Of a stretch of 64,000 nt of DNA, positions 30,801 to 39,642 are shown piece after piece. The position numbers were made by a program, and so were the translations under genes. Under the pieces are notes generated by a model. The model searched no databases. It saw only the letters and a program-made list of their open reading frames with translations, and had not been told where the DNA came from. This stretch comes from CAZKHG01 sp964552655 (GTDB lineage: Bacteria; Bacteroidota; Bacteroidia; Bacteroidales; Tenuifilaceae): positions 45,212 through 109,211 of the forward strand of contig CAZKHG010000005.1 in the NCBI GenBank assembly GCA_964552655.1. Direction: 5' to 3'. The first letter of the stretch is position 1, and each line of letters opens with the position of its first letter.

Positions 30801-33788
30801 CTACAAATCCTCTTTCACTTTATGTTTTAAAATGGCAGCTTGTCGTTTTTGCCCGTTGATAATAATATCCATTGGGTCTGGAAACCGGATATGCCTGATG
30901 AAATCATTCTCATAAATTACAGGGGCATTTTCCAGATAGTTGTAATCTAAAAATCCTTGTTTGATATAGGGGTTAACAGTTAAGTAACCCACCCTGAACG
31001 AAGTGAGATTCTGAAAAAAATGTGTACCCTGGCTGGGGTCAATCCTGTAGTTTTCCTGACCAGCTTCAACAATTACTTTAGCCCCGGAAATTTGCGGCCA
31101 TTTAACCGGAATTCCCAACCATTTATCGGCAGAGCCCCAGCGACCGGGACCAATCAGGATGTAATTTGAGTTCTCTTTTACCAGTTTTTGGTTTATATCG
31201 TCAATCATTAAGGCTATTTCGGATGTTTTAGCAGGATCGAACCTTTCAGGTTTAACCATTACAATATCCCTTATATCAGAATTTCTGCCATTGCCCAACG
31301 CTGAGTCTGTAAGCAAAATCAGGTTATCTTTTGGTAAGCTATCAATATCGACACTAACAATTTCCTTGTTTTGAACAATAGGCCTGATTTGTAAAAAGCT
31401 GAAGAGTTTAGGTTGATCTGCAGGGGTGTTCAGGTTTACAGCAAACTCTATTTCAACAGGTGAATTCATCTCCTGCTCGCCAATGAATAAGAGTGTGTTT
31501 AAAATTTCTGATAAAGGGAATTTATTATGTTTTATTACCCCTGAGAAGCTGACAATTGGTGTCCCTTGCCCATTATAGCCCTCCCTGATCTGCTGGCTAT
31601 GATAGTCGTAACTTGAGGTAATCAAATCCAGAGTTCCATCACTAAATGCATCCCGAATGTCTGATTCGATAAGGTTAATGGCATCATCAGTTGAGGGTAC
31701 AAAACTTGATTCTCTGAGATCCAGAGCCAGAAATGTTTTTTGTGTTTCCCTTAAAGCAATATCAGGGTTTGAAAGCTGAAAAACCTTTTTGGGAAATTTA
31801 GGGGAGTATCGTAAGCAGGGCTTCCCCTCAACAACATGTTTACCAAGACCAAGTGCTATACTAGCTATACCATCTGAGGGTTGCTCCGGTTCTAACGGGT
31901 AAAAGTTAAGAGATCGGGCAACACCGGAAAATGAAGGGTAAAACTTATACCCAAAGGGCGAACCAACCACTTCCTGCAATACAATAGCCATACGTTCTTC
32001 ATCAATGATATTCTGGGTTGCCTGCATGTATGCTTTGCTTTCCTTATAGTACACTGATGCATAAACGCATTTAATGGCTTGTCCCATAATTTCGAGCATC
32101 TGGTGTTCATTCTCCCTTATATTTGGTATCATGTATGTGGAGTAGATACCGGCAAAAGGCTGATAGTGGGAATCCTCCAATAAACTTGATGAACGAACAG
32201 CAATAGGGTTACTGGCAATTGAAAGGAATGAGTATAAGTCTTTATGAATTCTGGTTGGTATAGCTGCATTCAGGAAATGCCGGAGAATTTCATCATTGCT
32301 TATATCGGACATGGCAATGGGGAAAAGGTTGTTTGTTTCCATGAACTCCTCAAAAACATCTGTGCAAAGAACAAGTGTTCGCGGTATGGTTAACGTAACC
32401 CCTTCGAATTTATGGATCAGGTAGTTCCTTTTCAGAACCGAATCTATAAATGCCAAGCCTCTGCCCTTTCCACCCATGGATCCATCGCCAATTCTCGAAA
32501 ATATCTGGTACTCATCATAGCTATCGCGGTAAAATTTGGAAACTATCCCCCTCCCTTTGCTCTGCCTGTACCTGTCAATGGTATCGAATATAAACCTCCT
32601 TATATCATCAAGATTATCAAAATCTTCTGTGGTAAAGTACTTAAAAATCTCAGCTATTGGGAAAAGCGCCCTGGCTGTGAGCCATTTGGATATATGGTTA
32701 CGTTTAATATGATAAAGCAGCGAACTATCGGGAACCTGAAAAATCAACTCCTGCAATGAACGGAGGTCATTGGCCCTGAAAATCTCCTGACCAGTAATTG
32801 CATCCTCGAAAATAAAATCCCCAAAGGCAAAATACTTCATCACGAAATCACGAAGTTCTAAAGACAAGGTTTTGGAGTACTTATGCAGGAAACCCACTTT
32901 CATCTGCTTAGCCAGAAGACGGTTATTAATGTCGGATGATTGAAGAAGAATTGGCAGGTAGATATTATCAGCCTTAAGCATTTCAATTAGCTTTACACCT
33001 GCGCGCTGTTCCATTTTACCGTTATATGAATAGCTCATATCGGTAATAACACCCAGGATATTATTCTTGTATTTCTCATAAACAGCCACAGCCTGTTCAA
33101 AATTTCTTGCCAGGAGTATTTTGGGTCGTCCCCTTAAACGGAGCATCTTCTGATGCTCATTCAACCCTTCGGACATAAATTCCTTACTCTGTGTAAAGAT
33201 TATTTTATATAGATGAGGCAAATAGCTGGAGTAGAACCGGATTGAATCTTCCACAAGCAGTATGCACTGAACGCCTACCTCGTTAATATCAAATTCGGCG
33301 TTAAGCTCATCCTCAACTAATTTAATGATTGAGAGCATGATATTGGCATTGCCGAGCCACGCAAAAACATAATCAATAGCGCTTAAATCCTCTTTACTGA
33401 GTTTAAGGGAAACTTCCCTTGAAAATGGGGTAAGAACAACAATTGGTATTTGAGGGTATAGATTTTTAATCTTTTTAGCCAGGGAGAAAGTATCCATTCC
33501 CTCTACATTCAGCATGGAGATAACCATATCAATCTGCTGGCTTTTAAGCATAGCAAAAGCCTCATCGGCTGAAGTAACCTGAAAAAACATCGGCGGATAC
33601 CTCAAGTTCAGGGCAACGTATTCGTTAAAAATCTGCTCATCAATACGGCCATCCTCTTCAAGCATAAAAGCATCGTACTTGCTGCAAATTAGCAGGACAT
33701 TCTGAATACGGCTTTTCATCAACATGTCAAATGCCGTTTCGGCAAAATAGTACTTCCCTTTTCTTAAATCGTTAGCTAGATTTTCCAT
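30801..33788 (-). CDS. Receiver-domain/PEP-synthase ATP-grasp fusion protein (shorter paralogue)
   Basis: A 995-residue soluble protein. Residues about 30-155 form a receiver-like domain whose phospho-acceptor position is Met92 (DMVISMLNV). Residues about 172-310 form a second receiver with acidic pair Glu180-Asp181, acceptor Asp250 (VITDMSY), Ser284/285 and Lys303 intact. A linker with SSLLYHIKRNHISKWLTAR follows. Then comes the PPDK N-terminal ATP-grasp domain: GGKGRGLAFID, AVRSSSLLEDS, QPFAGIYSTY and a late ILIGPGRWGS. The phosphohistidine swivel and PEP-binding barrel of true PEP synthase are missing. It is 64 bp downstream of a 1149-residue paralogue with the same layout. It could be a phosphorylation-controlled kinase; the substrate is unknown. 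Confidence 0.85.
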   Translation of the reverse strand: MENLANDLRKGKYYFAETAFDMLMKSRIQNVLLICSKYDAFMLEEDGRIDEQIFNEYVALNLRYPPMFFQVTSADEAFAMLKSQQIDMVISMLNVEGMDTFSLAKKIKNLYPQIPIVVLTPFSREVSLKLSKEDLSAIDYVFAWLGNANIMLSIIKLVEDELNAEFDINEVGVQCILLVEDSIRFYSSYLPHLYKIIFTQSKEFMSEGLNEHQKMLRLRGRPKILLARNFEQAVAVYEKYKNNILGVITDMSYSYNGKMEQRAGVKLIEMLKADNIYLPILLQSSDINNRLLAKQMKVGFLHKYSKTLSLELRDFVMKYFAFGDFIFEDAITGQEIFRANDLRSLQELIFQVPDSSLLYHIKRNHISKWLTARALFPIAEIFKYFTTEDFDNLDDIRRFIFDTIDRYRQSKGRGIVSKFYRDSYDEYQIFSRIGDGSMGGKGRGLAFIDSVLKRNYLIHKFEGVTLTIPRTLVLCTDVFEEFMETNNLFPIAMSDISNDEILRHFLNAAIPTRIHKDLYSFLSIASNPIAVRSSSLLEDSHYQPFAGIYSTYMIPNIRENEHQMLEIMGQAIKCVYASVYYKESKAYMQATQNIIDEERMAIVLQEVVGSPFGYKFYPSFSGVARSLNFYPLEPEQPSDGIASIALGLGKHVVEGKPCLRYSPKFPKKVFQLSNPDIALRETQKTFLALDLRESSFVPSTDDAINLIESDIRDAFSDGTLDLITSSYDYHSQQIREGYNGQGTPIVSFSGVIKHNKFPLSEILNTLLFIGEQEMNSPVEIEFAVNLNTPADQPKLFSFLQIRPIVQNKEIVSVDIDSLPKDNLILLTDSALGNGRNSDIRDIVMVKPERFDPAKTSEIALMIDDINQKLVKENSNYILIGPGRWGSADKWLGIPVKWPQISGAKVIVEAGQENYRIDPSQGTHFFQNLTSFRVGYLTVNPYIKQGFLDYNYLENAPVIYENDFIRHIRFPDPMDIIINGQKRQAAILKHKVKEDL

Positions 33789-33852
33789 TTATTAAACGAT
33801 TACTATCAAGCAAATCAAAGTCACAAATACTACAAATATCTGATACTAAAAA

Positions 33853-36800
33853 CTACTCGGTGCTGGCTACAATAATCCTTTGTCGTCCATCCATCCTGAT
33901 AATCATTGGTTTTGGCAGCTGAACGTGCCTGAAATATTTTGTTTCTGTTACAGATGGTAAGCTATTTAATATATTCCAATCAATTTTAGTTGTATTATCG
34001 GCATCGTGCACTGAGCAATACCCAACGTTCATGGATATTACGTTGTGGAAGAAGTGGGATCCATAGGAGGCATCGAGCGGGAAGTCATCGAAGCTGGTTT
34101 CCACAATTATTTTAGCCTGGGATATTTGAGGCCAGGTGACAGGAATTCCAATCCAACGGTCACGGGTACCCCAACGGCCAGGCCCGATCAGGATGCACTT
34201 CCTATTCAATTCAATCAGCTTGTTATTAATAAAGGTAACCTCATTGGCCATCTCCGGAGTAGCAGTTTTGTCGAATGTCTCTTTTCGAATATAAACAATA
34301 TCTGCAATTGAGTTGATATAACCGTTACCCATTCCATGGCGTGATAATAAAATAACTTTGCTCATATCGAGGCCATCAATGCTCACCTTATAGTCCTGGG
34401 TATTGCCCATCATGGGTTTAATCTGAAGCAGGAAGAACGACGATTTATAATTTGTATCTCTATTAAGGTCAACTGCAAATTCAATTTCACAGGCAGCACC
34501 CAGTGCCTCTTTCACAATATCCAGCACCACCTGAATGGTTTGTGCCAATGGGATGTAGTTGTATTTGAGAATATTTGCAAAATTAACTACTCTTGGTCCA
34601 CTTTGGCTCAACCCGGGGGATAAGGAGTTGTTCTCGGGGTTAAACACTGATACACAATGTTTAAGTGTACCTTGCCTCTCCGACTCAAACAGATCCAGCC
34701 TTGCCAAACCTGCTTCATCGCCTTCGAGCAAATTTATGTCGTGCTTAAGCAGATCTACTCCAAAAAATTCGACCTGCGAATTTTTTACCAGATCATTGGT
34801 TGAGTAGTTTATCAGTGTTGGGTATTTTGGGCAAAAACGGTAAGATCGCTCCCCTTCAACAACATATTTACCAAGGCCAAGGGCAATGTTGGCAAAACCA
34901 TCATCGGGTTGAATATGGCCAAAGGGGTAGAAATTATAGGACTGAGCCACCCCGCTGATATGAGGATAGTAGTAGTTGCCAAATGTATTGCCTACCACTT
35001 CCTGTATAATAACAGCCATTCGTTCATCTTCTATTTTGTAATTTATGGCACGGATATACCCACGGGCTGTATCAGAAAAAACCGATGCATAAACCAGCTT
35101 AATTGCGTCCATTGTCTGCTTAAGCCTGATCCGTTTATCAGGGTGATTGTTTGGTACAATATACGTTTCAAAAATCCCTGCGAATGGCTGCATGATTGAA
35201 TCCTCAAGCAAACCCGATGATCGTACGGCAAGTGGTCGGTGGTAAATCTGAAGCAATCTGTCCAACCTTATTTTAAGCTGATCGGATAGCTCGGCTTCAA
35301 GGAAGTATTTTTGAATCTGAAGATAACTTGATGCAGCAAAAACTTTCTCGTACAGCCCGTTACGCTCCATAAAACACTCATATTCATTGGTCCCGATAAT
35401 AGAGGTACGAGGTGTCCGAAGGTTGATATTCGGGGTGTACTGAGAAATATCAAAGGTGTAAATAAGGTTATTAATAAATGAAAGGCCTCTCCCTTTACCC
35501 CCAAATGATCCATCGGCTAAACTCACAATATTGCTCTCATCAACTTCCCATGCAGTATCAAACCCTACAATTTTCCCTCTCCGTTTCTCCTGCCGGTACT
35601 TTTTCAGGGTGCTTAATAGGTAATCCCTGATCTCCTGGGGACCGGAAAAATCATCAATGGTAGATGGGTGAATGATTCGGGCCACCTGTATTTCACCACG
35701 TGCGGAAAGCCACATGGAGAAGTGATTTTTCTGGGCATGGTATAGCAAACTGTCATCGGGGATTATTCGCAAAGCTTTTTCGAATTCTTCCATTGATGAG
35801 GCTATGGCAATTGGGTTCCCGGCAGAATCCTTAAAAACAAAATCACCAAAACCAAGAAAATTGCTGAGAAAATTCTTAATCTCCAGCAGCAGGCTTTCAG
35901 AATTTTTATTGATAAATGAAACTTTCAGGTTGAATGCCATTTCCTCTTTTGTAGGTTCATAGGACTGGATTATGATGGGCAGGTTTGGCAACTCTTTTCT
36001 AACATGGGTAACCAGCTGCATGCCTGCATTCTCATCTAATACCCCACCTTTATAGAATTTAACGTCAGAAATAAGGCAAAGCATGAAGTTCTTATAGCGG
36101 GTAAAAATTTCAATGGCTTCCTCGTAAGTTCCGGCTAAAATAATTTTAGGTCTAATTCTGATTCTTAGAACTTTATACAGATCATCGGTGCTAACATCTT
36201 CAATTACACGTTTGGTTTGCTCAAGCACGCTGCTATAAAGCAATGGCAGGTAACGGGAATAGTATTTAGGTGAATCTTCTACTAGTAAGATTAATCTGGT
36301 AAGCGCAACTCGGGTATCATTCTCAATATTAACCTTATCCTCAAGAAGTTTAATCATAGTGAAAAAAACCTTTGGATCGCCGTTCCATACATAAACCTTA
36401 TCAATACTAGCAATTGTGACAGGATTCTTCTCCATTTCGTTAACAATAGTGCTATTATTTACAAGCAAGTAAAGAGGTATATGCGCATACTCTGACTTAA
36501 TCCGCTTACTGGTTTCAAGAGGGGTAATGGTATCGGCACCCATCATGATAATAATCATGTTGTAGTACTTCTCCTCCAACTTCTCAAGGGCTTCTTCCAG
36601 GTTTGATACGCCAGTAATCCGGGGAACACTTGATAAACTAAGTTTAGAATATTCGCCCAGGATGTTATCTGTTAATCTATCTTCCTTTTCTATGCTATAC
36701 GCATCATAAAGTGTCGAAATCAAAAGAATCTCCTGAACTTTGAATGGCATGAGGTCATGATAGATATCCCTGTCGAGGTTGTGTTGGTTGATAAACCTTT

Positions 36801-37299
36801 GCAGCAGCTTCTTGCTGGTTGCCGTTTCTGTTTCGGATTTTTTGCGCTGGCTTACTTTAACCTCCCTGATTATTTTTTTCCCTTTAATGCTATTCAAATA
36901 ACCAGAAATTATATTGGCCAAATTATCTATTAAATCCCGTTCCTCCTTTAAAAAAGGCCCTTCGTATTCGGTAGGGAACTCACGGGTATAAAATATCTCA
37001 ATCGAACCATACTCCCCATCAATGGTTTCGAATCCCTGACGTTGGCACCAGGGTGTTTCCTTAAACCCTGAAGTTTGAAATTCGAAACTACTAAATTTAA
37101 CTCTTGCAACAGTGTTCTCGGGGTATTGCCAGGCATCAGGTAAAATCATGCAGAACTGGTGCAATGTATCCGCAATGGGTTTCCCTTCTTTTACAATGTC
37201 AATTGCATGATTAATAGCTGCTAATTCTTTCAACCGTTCCTTGTTCTGGGCAAGTAGCTTAAAAAAGTCCTCGGGGTTTGAATGCGATTGCTGTGACAT
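33853..37299 (-). CDS. GAF-like/receiver/PEP-synthase ATP-grasp fusion protein (longer paralogue)
   Basis: This protein of about 1148 residues has the same tandem receiver plus ATP-grasp layout as its downstream paralogue. It also has an extra N-terminal sensor domain (about 10-165) with motifs AWQYPENTV, ETPWCQRQG and GPFLKEERDLIDNLANI, as found in GAF-like sensor modules of histidine kinases. The first receiver is degenerate (YNMIIIMMGAD, no acceptor Asp); the second looks intact (LLVEDS, CLISDVKF, FINKNS). The ATP-grasp part shows GGKGRGLSFIN, AVRSSGLLEDS, QPFAGIFETY and CILIGPGRWGT. No phosphohistidine or PEP-binding domain follows. ATG 37299 is chosen; the frame to 37335 adds twelve residues. 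A minus-strand -7 element lies about 65 bp upstream. Confidence 0.85.
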   Translation of the reverse strand: MSQQSHSNPEDFFKLLAQNKERLKELAAINHAIDIVKEGKPIADTLHQFCMILPDAWQYPENTVARVKFSSFEFQTSGFKETPWCQRQGFETIDGEYGSIEIFYTREFPTEYEGPFLKEERDLIDNLANIISGYLNSIKGKKIIREVKVSQRKKSETETATSKKLLQRFINQHNLDRDIYHDLMPFKVQEILLISTLYDAYSIEKEDRLTDNILGEYSKLSLSSVPRITGVSNLEEALEKLEEKYYNMIIIMMGADTITPLETSKRIKSEYAHIPLYLLVNNSTIVNEMEKNPVTIASIDKVYVWNGDPKVFFTMIKLLEDKVNIENDTRVALTRLILLVEDSPKYYSRYLPLLYSSVLEQTKRVIEDVSTDDLYKVLRIRIRPKIILAGTYEEAIEIFTRYKNFMLCLISDVKFYKGGVLDENAGMQLVTHVRKELPNLPIIIQSYEPTKEEMAFNLKVSFINKNSESLLLEIKNFLSNFLGFGDFVFKDSAGNPIAIASSMEEFEKALRIIPDDSLLYHAQKNHFSMWLSARGEIQVARIIHPSTIDDFSGPQEIRDYLLSTLKKYRQEKRRGKIVGFDTAWEVDESNIVSLADGSFGGKGRGLSFINNLIYTFDISQYTPNINLRTPRTSIIGTNEYECFMERNGLYEKVFAASSYLQIQKYFLEAELSDQLKIRLDRLLQIYHRPLAVRSSGLLEDSIMQPFAGIFETYIVPNNHPDKRIRLKQTMDAIKLVYASVFSDTARGYIRAINYKIEDERMAVIIQEVVGNTFGNYYYPHISGVAQSYNFYPFGHIQPDDGFANIALGLGKYVVEGERSYRFCPKYPTLINYSTNDLVKNSQVEFFGVDLLKHDINLLEGDEAGLARLDLFESERQGTLKHCVSVFNPENNSLSPGLSQSGPRVVNFANILKYNYIPLAQTIQVVLDIVKEALGAACEIEFAVDLNRDTNYKSSFFLLQIKPMMGNTQDYKVSIDGLDMSKVILLSRHGMGNGYINSIADIVYIRKETFDKTATPEMANEVTFINNKLIELNRKCILIGPGRWGTRDRWIGIPVTWPQISQAKIIVETSFDDFPLDASYGSHFFHNVISMNVGYCSVHDADNTTKIDWNILNSLPSVTETKYFRHVQLPKPMIIRMDGRQRIIVASTE

Positions 37300-37361
37300 A
37301 GTAATATTTTTAGGATAGTTCGGATTAACCCGCAAATTGCTTCAAGATAAAAGAATTTTCA

Positions 37362-37369
37362 CAAAATTA
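37362..37369 (-). promoter_or_regulatory. Candidate -7 element for the fusion-protein pair
   Basis: On the minus strand this reads TAATTTTG, a TAnnTTTG match, about 63 bases before the ATG at 37299. Confidence 0.35.
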
Positions 37370-37555
37370 TATCATCAATCAGGAAAATACGTGTTACACT
37401 TAGAAGGGTTAAGTAAAGTGCGTATGATTTGCATAGGTATATAACTGTATTTAAACATGTTCTGTTGATTGGTAATTTTTTAAAAGGTAATTTCAGCATC
37501 AAATTTTACATAATATTCATTTTATAAACCCATTCATTAACCAAAAATAAATAAC

Positions 37556-38911
37556 ATGAAAAATCAAGCTGTCAACGAGAAAGTTAACAAGTTTATGGCC
37601 AACCTGGTTGCTAAAAACCCAGCAGAACTGGAATTCCATCAAGCTGTAAAAGAGGTGGTTGAAAGTATCATTCCATATATGGAAGAGCATCCTATTTATT
37701 ACAGTGAAAAAATTCTTGAGAGAATCACCGAACCTGAAAGGGTAATTATGTTCAAGGTTCCCTGGATTGATGACAAAGGCGAAATACAGGTGAACAGGGG
37801 CTTCCGGATTGAGATGAATAGCGCCATTGGTCCATATAAGGGTGGCTTACGTTTTCACCCAACGGTAAATTTGGGCATCCTTAAGTTCCTTGCTTTCGAA
37901 CAGGTTTTTAAAAATAGCCTTACAACCCTACCTATGGGCGGTGGTAAAGGGGGATCCGATTTTGATCCAAAAGGAAAATCAGATAAAGAGGTAATGCGAT
38001 TCTGTCAGAGTTTCATGACTGAGCTGAGCCGTCATATAGGACCAGATACCGATGTTCCGGCTGGTGATATAGGTGTTGGTGGTCGTGAAATTGGGTATAT
38101 GTTTGGCCAATACAAAAGGATTCGGAATGAGTTTACAGGTGTATTAACCGGCAAAGGTCGTTTATGGGGTGGTTCATTAATTCGCCCTGAAGCAACAGGT
38201 TACGGCAACGTGTACTTTGCACAGGAAATGCTTAAAACCCGCGGTGAATCGTTCAAGGGTAAAGTTGTAACGGTATCCGGATCAGGCAACGTTGCCCAAT
38301 ATACCGTTGAAAAAGTTAATGAGTTTGGCGGAAAGTGCGTTACACTATCCGATTCCGAAGGATTCATATATGATCCCAAAGGAATAGATACCGAAAAACT
38401 CAACTTCGTTATGTGGCTAAAAAACGAGAAACGTGGCCGAATTAAAGAATATGCTGAAAAATACGGTTGCGATTTCTTCCCGGGTGAACGCCCATGGGGT
38501 ATTAAGTGCGATGTTGCCCTTCCAAGTGCAACTCAAAACGAAATAAATGGCGAAGAGGCCAAAACCCTTGTAAAGAATGGTTGTATCTGTGTATCAGAAG
38601 GTGCCAATATGCCATCAACACCAGAAGCCATTGAGGTTTACTTAAATGCCAAAATACTTTTTGGCCCCGGCAAAGCTGCCAATGCAGGTGGTGTAGCAAC
38701 TTCAGGTTTGGAAATGTCTCAGAATTCACTTCGTCTGTCATGGACCCGTGAAGAGGTTGATCAAAGATTGCATCGCATTATGATTGATATCCACGAAACC
38801 TGCCGTAAGTATGGTACAAAAGAGGATGGGTTCATCAACTATGTTGATGGAGCCAACATTGGAGGTTTCGTAAAAGTTGCTGATTCAATGATTGCTCAAG
38901 GAGCTGTTTAG
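37556..38911 (+). CDS. gdhA: Glutamate dehydrogenase, NADP-type
   Basis: The enzyme interconverts 2-oxoglutarate plus ammonia and glutamate. The 451-residue length and sequence (IPYMEEHPIYYSEKILERI start, GPYKGGLRFHPTVNLGILKFL, LPMGGGKGGSDFDPKGKSD with the catalytic Lys, and PAGDIGVGGREIGYMFGQYK) are those of hexameric family I, mostly NADP-linked enzymes. The dinucleotide fold begins VTVSGSGNVAQYTVEK. It is preceded by a 220-bp upstream region and followed by a hairpin terminator. The three-gene NADH-linked iron-sulfur complex begins 165 bp downstream. Coenzyme preference is assigned by family only. Confidence 0.95.
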   Translation: MKNQAVNEKVNKFMANLVAKNPAELEFHQAVKEVVESIIPYMEEHPIYYSEKILERITEPERVIMFKVPWIDDKGEIQVNRGFRIEMNSAIGPYKGGLRFHPTVNLGILKFLAFEQVFKNSLTTLPMGGGKGGSDFDPKGKSDKEVMRFCQSFMTELSRHIGPDTDVPAGDIGVGGREIGYMFGQYKRIRNEFTGVLTGKGRLWGGSLIRPEATGYGNVYFAQEMLKTRGESFKGKVVTVSGSGNVAQYTVEKVNEFGGKCVTLSDSEGFIYDPKGIDTEKLNFVMWLKNEKRGRIKEYAEKYGCDFFPGERPWGIKCDVALPSATQNEINGEEAKTLVKNGCICVSEGANMPSTPEAIEVYLNAKILFGPGKAANAGGVATSGLEMSQNSLRLSWTREEVDQRLHRIMIDIHETCRKYGTKEDGFINYVDGANIGGFVKVADSMIAQGAV

Positions 38912-38928
38912 TTCGTTGCTTTTAATAC

Positions 38929-38963
38929 ACTGGTCAGGCCGGTTCACCACCTACCTGGCCAGT
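38929..38963 (+). terminator. Terminator after gdhA
   Basis: A ten-base stem ACTGGTCAGG/CCTGGCCAGT with one G-T wobble closes a 15-base loop and is followed by TCTTTTTG. Confidence 0.75.
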
Positions 38964-39076
38964 TCTTTTTGATCCTTCAATAAAATATTTCACTATCGTT
39001 TTTATATTTAAACGATCTGTTTACTTTTACCGCCTCCAAGCTATAAATGCTACTATTAATCTAATAAATTAATTCT

Positions 39077-39616
39077 ATGCGAATTCAAAGAATCCCGGTT
39101 AACCAAATACAAGGTAAAAATGGAGCTGAGGAGATTAATTTGAGTGTAATTGATCCGTTGATAAAAAAGTATAAAGGCAAAAAAGGGAACATGATCCCAA
39201 TTTTGCAAGGAGCTCAAGAAGCGTATGGGTATATCCCCAGAAAAGTTTTCGAAAAAATATCAAAAGAATTGGGGTTGAGTTTAAGCGATATGTATGGTGT
39301 AGCCACGTTTTATGCCCAGTTTCGTTTACACCCGGTTGGGAAAAATATCATAAAAGTATGCCATGGTACTGCCTGTCATGTTCAGAATGCAGATGCCATA
39401 TCCGATGCAATAAAAGAAGCCTTGAATATTAAAGACGGTGAAACCACGGAGGACAAGCTCTTCACCCTGGAATCAGTTGCCTGCCTGGGCTGTTGCTCAT
39501 TAGCTCCTGTAATGATGATTGGCGATGAAGCATACGGGAAATTAACCGGGAATGCCGCTGTTAAAATAATTAAAGAAATCCGGATAAAAGAGAACCAACC
39601 TGCTGGCAGCCATTGA
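39077..39616 (+). CDS. NuoE/HndA-like 2Fe-2S subunit
   Basis: This 179-residue thioredoxin-fold subunit carries a [2Fe-2S] cluster on cysteines in VCHGTACHVQNAD (about 95 and 100) and CLGCCSLAP (about 136 and 140). The N-terminal helical part (MIPILQGAQEAYGYIPRKVFEKI) is standard for NuoE/HoxE/HndA. It heads a three-gene operon with a NuoF-like and a large NuoG/GltD/Fdh-like fusion subunit. It therefore belongs to a soluble NAD(H)-linked, possibly electron-bifurcating complex rather than respiratory complex I; no membrane Nuo subunits are present. The intergenic distance to the next gene is 26 bp. Confidence 0.92.
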   Translation: MRIQRIPVNQIQGKNGAEEINLSVIDPLIKKYKGKKGNMIPILQGAQEAYGYIPRKVFEKISKELGLSLSDMYGVATFYAQFRLHPVGKNIIKVCHGTACHVQNADAISDAIKEALNIKDGETTEDKLFTLESVACLGCCSLAPVMMIGDEAYGKLTGNAAVKIIKEIRIKENQPAGSH

Positions 39617-39642
39617 TCAGCCACCTAAAATAAATTAATAAG

